From the NCBI RefSeq assembly GCF_000177335.1, contig NZ_ADFP01000047.1:61204-125203 (forward strand): 64,000 nt of DNA, read 5' to 3'. Origin of the DNA: Pyramidobacter piscolens W5455 (lineage in GTDB: Bacteria > Synergistota > Synergistia > Synergistales > Dethiosulfovibrionaceae). Within the stretch, counting starts at the first letter, position 1. Every line of letters begins with the position of its first letter. Positions 60,525-64,000 of the stretch are shown piece after piece. A program made the translations under genes and the position numbers. The notes beneath the pieces are model-generated. The model worked only from the letters and a program-made list of their open reading frames with translations. It did no database searches and had not been told where the DNA came from.

Positions 60525-61004
60525 TCAGTGCTGATCGTCCAAAACTTCCGCGTCGCTTCCGGGTTTCGCCGCGCGCATCATCCTCTTGATCAGGTAGGCG
60601 CGGCTGATATAGCCCTCCATCACGCCGTCCTTGAGGACGGGAGCGACCTTGATGTGTCTGCGGATCATTTCCGCCGCGACGACGAAATCCGCGTCGTCCA
60701 CATCGAAGGCGATGCAGCCGCGGTGCATGATGTCCTTCACCGGCTTGGTGCCGACCGCGGCCAGACGCGCGGAGAACTGCCCGTAATCGGGCAGGAACGC
60801 CGAAGAGGGGAGCTTGGAGACATAATCCGGCAGCGCGGATTTGATGACGTCCTCTTCGCTGACGAAACCAAGAACATGGCAGTCGTCGTCGAGCACCGGA
60901 AGGCCCGTCATGTGATGCCGCAAAAGCGTTTCGATCGCTTCCGCCACGGTGTTCTCTTCGTGCAGCGCCGTGAGGTCGCGGTCCATCAACTCGCCAATTT
61001 TCAC
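60525..61004 (-). CDS. Two-CBS-domain protein
   Basis: A 159-residue protein made of two CBS domains (about residues 1-60 and 85-145), e.g. ENTVAEAIETLLRHHMTGLP and VLDDDCHVLGFVSEEDVI in the first, MIRRHIKVAPVLKDGVMEGYI in the second. Such pairs bind adenosyl nucleotides and sense energy state. A GTG start has AAGGGG nine bases upstream. It lies 55 bases after the ion permease and is probably cotranscribed, so it may regulate that transporter. Confidence 0.88.
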   Translation of the reverse strand: MKIGELMDRDLTALHEENTVAEAIETLLRHHMTGLPVLDDDCHVLGFVSEEDVIKSALPDYVSKLPSSAFLPDYGQFSARLAAVGTKPVKDIMHRGCIAFDVDDADFVVAAEMIRRHIKVAPVLKDGVMEGYISRAYLIKRMMRAAKPGSDAEVLDDQH

Positions 61005-61058
61005 AATACTCAGCCCCTTACGATCGATTTCAAGATGATATCTCCCCGCACCATGATT

Positions 61059-62342
61059 TTACGACAATTTACAGATCACGTACACCGCCGCGGAGGAAAC
61101 AACCAGAGAGATCAGCACGACGCGCAGCCCGATCTTCATGAAATATCCAAAGGAAATGCCGATGTTGTTCTTCACGGCCAGATCGGCCATCACCGCGTTG
61201 GCGGCCGCGCCGAGGTAGCTGCCGTTGCCGCCGAGACAGGCGCCTAAAGCCAATGCCCAGTACAGCGGCGTCGCCGGCATGCCGGTCGCCGAAGCGATTT
61301 CCGCGACGACGTAGACAAAGATCGCCGCGAAAGCCGCGCTGTTGATGAAGATGCAGGCAATGCCCGAAACCCAGAGGATCCCCAGAGCCATCAACAACTG
61401 CGAACCCGAAAAAATCGCCGCGATGCCGTGCGCCATGGCGGTGATCACGCCGGTGGCGCGCAGACCGCCCCCCATGACGAAAAGCGAGACGAAATAAATG
61501 ATCGTCGTCCAGCCCACTTCGTCGCGGATGATCGTCGCGTCGTCGATGCCGGTGATGATCAGAAGCACGGCCGCGGCCGTCAGGGCCGAAACCGAGGGCT
61601 CGATTGCGATTTGCTTCTGCAGCACGAACGCGACGAGCACAAAGAAGATGACAATCAGCGCCTTGACCATCGGCCGCCGGTCGGTGATCAGCTTCGACTC
61701 GTCGACCTGGTTCAGGCGGGCCGTCGCCTCCGCGTTCACCGCGTTCAGTTCGGCGCGATAGCAGCGCTCCATATACAGCGTCACAAGCCCCCAGACAATC
61801 AGGGCGACAGGCGTCATCACTCTGATGAAGTCGTTGAACGAGAGTCCGGCAATGGAGCCGATGATCATGTTGGGCGGATCGCCGATCAGCGTTCCCGTGC
61901 CGCCGATGGTCGAGGCAAAGCTCTCCATCATCAAAAACGGAAGCGGCTTGAGGCCAATCAGGTCGCAGAGCGACAAAACAACCGGCGTGACAAGCAGAAT
62001 CGTCGTGACGTTATCGAGAAACGCCGAAAGGAGCACCGTGATAAACGAGATCGACCAAAGGATCAAACTGCCCCGGCCGCCGGTCACCTTCACGGCCTTG
62101 ACGGCGATATACTGGAACACGCCGCACTTCGACAGAATCCCCACGACGATCATCATGCCCACGAGCAGACCGACTGTGTTATGGTCGATCGCCGCGACGA
62201 TTTGGTCGCCGGAAAGAAGGCCGCTCAGCGCCATTACCGAGGCGCCCAGCAACGTGGCGGTCGTCGATTTCACTTTACCGCTGGCGATCGCGACGATGAC
62301 GCCGACAAAGATGGATAACGCCGCCCAAGCTCTGATGTCCAT
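61059..62342 (-). CDS. ArsB/NhaD/CitM-type ion permease
   Basis: A 427-residue membrane protein with about 11-12 helices. Start at 62342 (AGGAGG six bases upstream) gives MDIRAWAALSIFVGVI; the longer frame is rejected. TIGGTGTLIGDPPNMIIGS is the conserved loop of the ion transporter superfamily, repeated in the second half as ALGACLGGNGSYLGAAANAV. This family exports arsenite, exchanges Na+/H+ or imports citrate-like anions; the substrate cannot be told from sequence. The CBS-domain gene follows in the same operon. Confidence 0.88.
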   Translation of the reverse strand: MDIRAWAALSIFVGVIVAIASGKVKSTTATLLGASVMALSGLLSGDQIVAAIDHNTVGLLVGMMIVVGILSKCGVFQYIAVKAVKVTGGRGSLILWSISFITVLLSAFLDNVTTILLVTPVVLSLCDLIGLKPLPFLMMESFASTIGGTGTLIGDPPNMIIGSIAGLSFNDFIRVMTPVALIVWGLVTLYMERCYRAELNAVNAEATARLNQVDESKLITDRRPMVKALIVIFFVLVAFVLQKQIAIEPSVSALTAAAVLLIITGIDDATIIRDEVGWTTIIYFVSLFVMGGGLRATGVITAMAHGIAAIFSGSQLLMALGILWVSGIACIFINSAAFAAIFVYVVAEIASATGMPATPLYWALALGACLGGNGSYLGAAANAVMADLAVKNNIGISFGYFMKIGLRVVLISLVVSSAAVYVICKLS

Positions 62343-62602
62343 GTTATGCCTCCTGAGCGAAATGATATCGCAAAACGTTTTCTTCGCCTGTCCGATGCGC
62401 AGGAACGGAGAATATGCGTTCAAATTGCATAGCGCAGTATAGCTCAATCCGGAAAAAACGCAAGGCGAACGGCACATAAACAACACATTGCAAGTTACGA
62501 GTCAGCCCCTTTGAATCCAGCGCGCGCCTACACGAACGCGTCTCGTCCGGACGACGGCGGAACGAGAACAGCTTCGTCAGCCATTCTCGTTCTCCGGAAC
62601 GG

Positions 62603-63912
62603 TTAACTTTTGAACCAGATCTTTTTCGTCAGCGCGTAGGAAAGCGGGAGCAAATAGAGATACGCGGCATACGGAAGAGCCCGCGCCGAGACTTCCAGCA
62701 TCGCCAGCGGGGCGGAGCTGGCGATACACCAGGGGATCAGTCCCGCCGTCACCACCGTGGAATTGGCGATGTCCTGGGCCAGCTCCGTGCGACCAAGCCC
62801 TGCGCGTTCATAAGGCCTCTTCATCATTTGAGCCGTCATCATGACGCCAATCGTCTGATTGCAGAAAATCCCGTTAGCAAGAACGCCGACCAGCGTCAAA
62901 GCGGCAAAGGAACTCGTTCGGCGCATAAGGCCGGCAAGGCGTCCCTGAAGGCCGTCGAGCATATGCGTGCCGTCGAAAATTCCCGAATAGGTCCCGGAAA
63001 TAAACAGGACGGCACACATGTCGAGCATAGACATCAGCCCGCCGCCGTTGAACAGAGCCGCCGCGGAACCGGGCTCGGCGGAGAACCCCAAGGCGGCATA
63101 CCGAAGCGAGTCGCCCCAAGTCGCGTGCTGAAAATACACCGTGCAGCCCCAGGCAAACGCGATACTGGCAAGAAAAGCATAAAGCGACCGCACTTTCAAC
63201 AGCGGCATCACGAACATGATAATCGCGGGAACGATCACCCACGGCGTCAAATCGAAACTCTTTTCCAAGGACAGGATCATGCCGCTGTCGGCGCGCGGCA
63301 TCGGATAGGTCAGGGAAAGAAGATAATAGAACAGCCCGCAACATCCCACCGCCGCCAGAGAAGTCTTCATCATCAGCCTGATATTGTCGTAAAGCTCCGT
63401 CCCCGTCAACGACGCGACAAGATTCGCGCAGGACGAGGCCGGCGAACAGCGGTCTCCGAAGTATATGCCCGACATGATCGCTCCCGCGGCGACCAGTTCA
63501 TTGGCCCCGCCGCCGCGCGCCAAAGCCATCAGGGCAACGCCGAGAGTGCCGGAACGCCGAACGACGTGCCGATGGCGTAGGACAATCCGCACGACAGCGC
63601 ATAGGCAGCGAGGATGAACAGCGAAGGATTGATCAGGCGCATTCCCCACGTTACCAGAAAAGCAAAAGTTCCCGCCGAACGCCACAGCCCCATCAGCACG
63701 CCGATCAACAGCAAGACGCGAACGACGATCAGCGAATCTTTTGCGCCCGGCCATGACATTTTCAACAGCCCCCCAAGCGTGTACCCCTGGCGCAGCCCCA
63801 CGGCGACAAAAGCGAAATAGCCGGCGATCATCGCCCAGAACATGGGCAGATCACAGCCGAGGTCCACCGCCATCGCCCCCGCGAAAAAGACAAACGCTAC
63901 GACAAGATCCAT
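62603..63912 (-). pseudogene. nhaC: NhaC-type Na+/H+ antiporter, frameshifted
   Basis: Two overlapping frames join to make one NhaC protein. The first starts at 63912 (GGAGG seven bases upstream) and runs LVVAFVFFAGAMAVDLGCDL to LSYAIGTSFGVPA before going out of frame. The second picks up GTLGVALMALARGGGANELV and continues to YALTKKIWFKS at 62603. In intact members SFGxxGTLGVAL is continuous, so one base is missing near 63549-63552 (within GTTCCGGCACTC on the minus strand). Either the gene is broken or the assembly has an error. There is no slippery heptamer to suggest programmed shifting. The remaining sequence has normal membrane helices and the family NGGGL and TQTTAGAM-like regions (FNGGGLMSMLD, FCNQTIGVMMTAQM). 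Confidence 0.85.
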
Positions 63913-64000
63913 CCCGGCACCTCCGTAATAACGTTCAATAAATGGAGAGTTTGATTTTAGAAATTACAGCGGGAAGCGTCAACTGTTTTATATTTAAGCC

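Noticed and set aside
58828..60534. Plus-strand open frame of 568 codons opposite recQ
   Set aside because: Shadow of recQ; the translation has no recognisable domain.
63546..63560. Programmed frameshifting in nhaC
   Set aside because: No slippery heptamer and no evident downstream pseudoknot; NhaC is not known to use frameshifting. A mutation or sequence error is simpler.
1..64000. CRISPR array, prophage or defence island
   Set aside because: I saw no regularly spaced repeats, no phage structural genes, integrase or known defence proteins beyond the toxin-antitoxin pair. XerC is the chromosomal recombinase by context.

Overview
ORGANISM. The window looks like a chromosomal piece of an anaerobic, amino-acid-fermenting, diderm bacterium, most likely a Synergistota (Synergistetes) member such as a Pyramidobacter-like species; that placement is inference. 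It has a full lipid A and outer-membrane assembly locus (lpxA, lpxC, lpxD, lpxI, lpxB, fabZ, kdsC, an LptF/G permease, an MsbA-like exporter, bamA), so it makes an LPS-type outer membrane. Yet its housekeeping gene order (rbgA-rnhB ... dprA ... topA-trmFO-xerC-hslV-hslU-codY) is the one known from Bacillus and other Firmicutes. Oxygen-sensitive 2-oxoacid:ferredoxin oxidoreductases and a TRAP transporter fit an anaerobic peptide/organic-acid fermenter. The DNA is GC-rich except for a mobile-element island. LAYOUT. (1) 1-12900, minus strand: one tightly packed envelope operon that starts with a sigma-70-family factor, a single-pass membrane protein and BamA, then an unknown outer-membrane-like protein, then lipid A synthesis and export genes, running off the left edge inside the exporter. 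(2) 13033-22087, minus: a histidine phosphatase, a four-gene branched-chain 2-oxoacid:ferredoxin oxidoreductase operon, a P-loop ATPase and a large pyruvate:ferredoxin oxidoreductase. (3) 22380-27850: an accessory patch with an IS5-type transposase split around an IS1634-type transposase, an AraC-type regulator diverging from an isocitrate-lyase-family lyase, and another IS5/IS427-type remnant. (4) 27900-33105, plus: a catabolic cluster of class III CoA-transferase, HMG-CoA-lyase-type aldolase and a three-part TRAP transporter, ended by a strong terminator. (5) 33160-34620: a small membrane protein, a RelE/RelB-type toxin-antitoxin pair with a good promoter, and a tRNA Lys-Glu-Thr operon. (6) 34635-57327, minus: housekeeping genes from ychF through a sugar-nucleotide dehydratase, signal peptidase, rbgA, rnhB, competence genes (comM, dprA), ppsR-ppsA, topA, trmFO, xerC, hslVU and codY, then a lytic transglycosylase and small RNA/DNA-binding proteins. 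(7) 57513-58554, plus: tRNA-Pro under a perfect consensus promoter, then rsmA, ending at a long hairpin. (8) 58567-63912, minus: recQ, a CBS-domain protein, an ion permease and a frameshifted nhaC. HOW IT FITS TOGETHER. The left third couples outer-membrane protein insertion and lipid A synthesis under one transcript led by its own sigma factor. The ferredoxin oxidoreductases, PEP synthase with its regulator, and the TRAP/CoA-transferase/lyase cluster describe carbon flow from amino acids and an imported carboxylate to acyl-CoAs, pyruvate and PEP. CodY would tie this to nutrient state. Most of the window is core genome; I found no CRISPR array, prophage or recognisable defence island. The least explained parts are the sigma-led envelope operon with two unknown proteins, and the substrate of the IS-flanked catabolic cluster.
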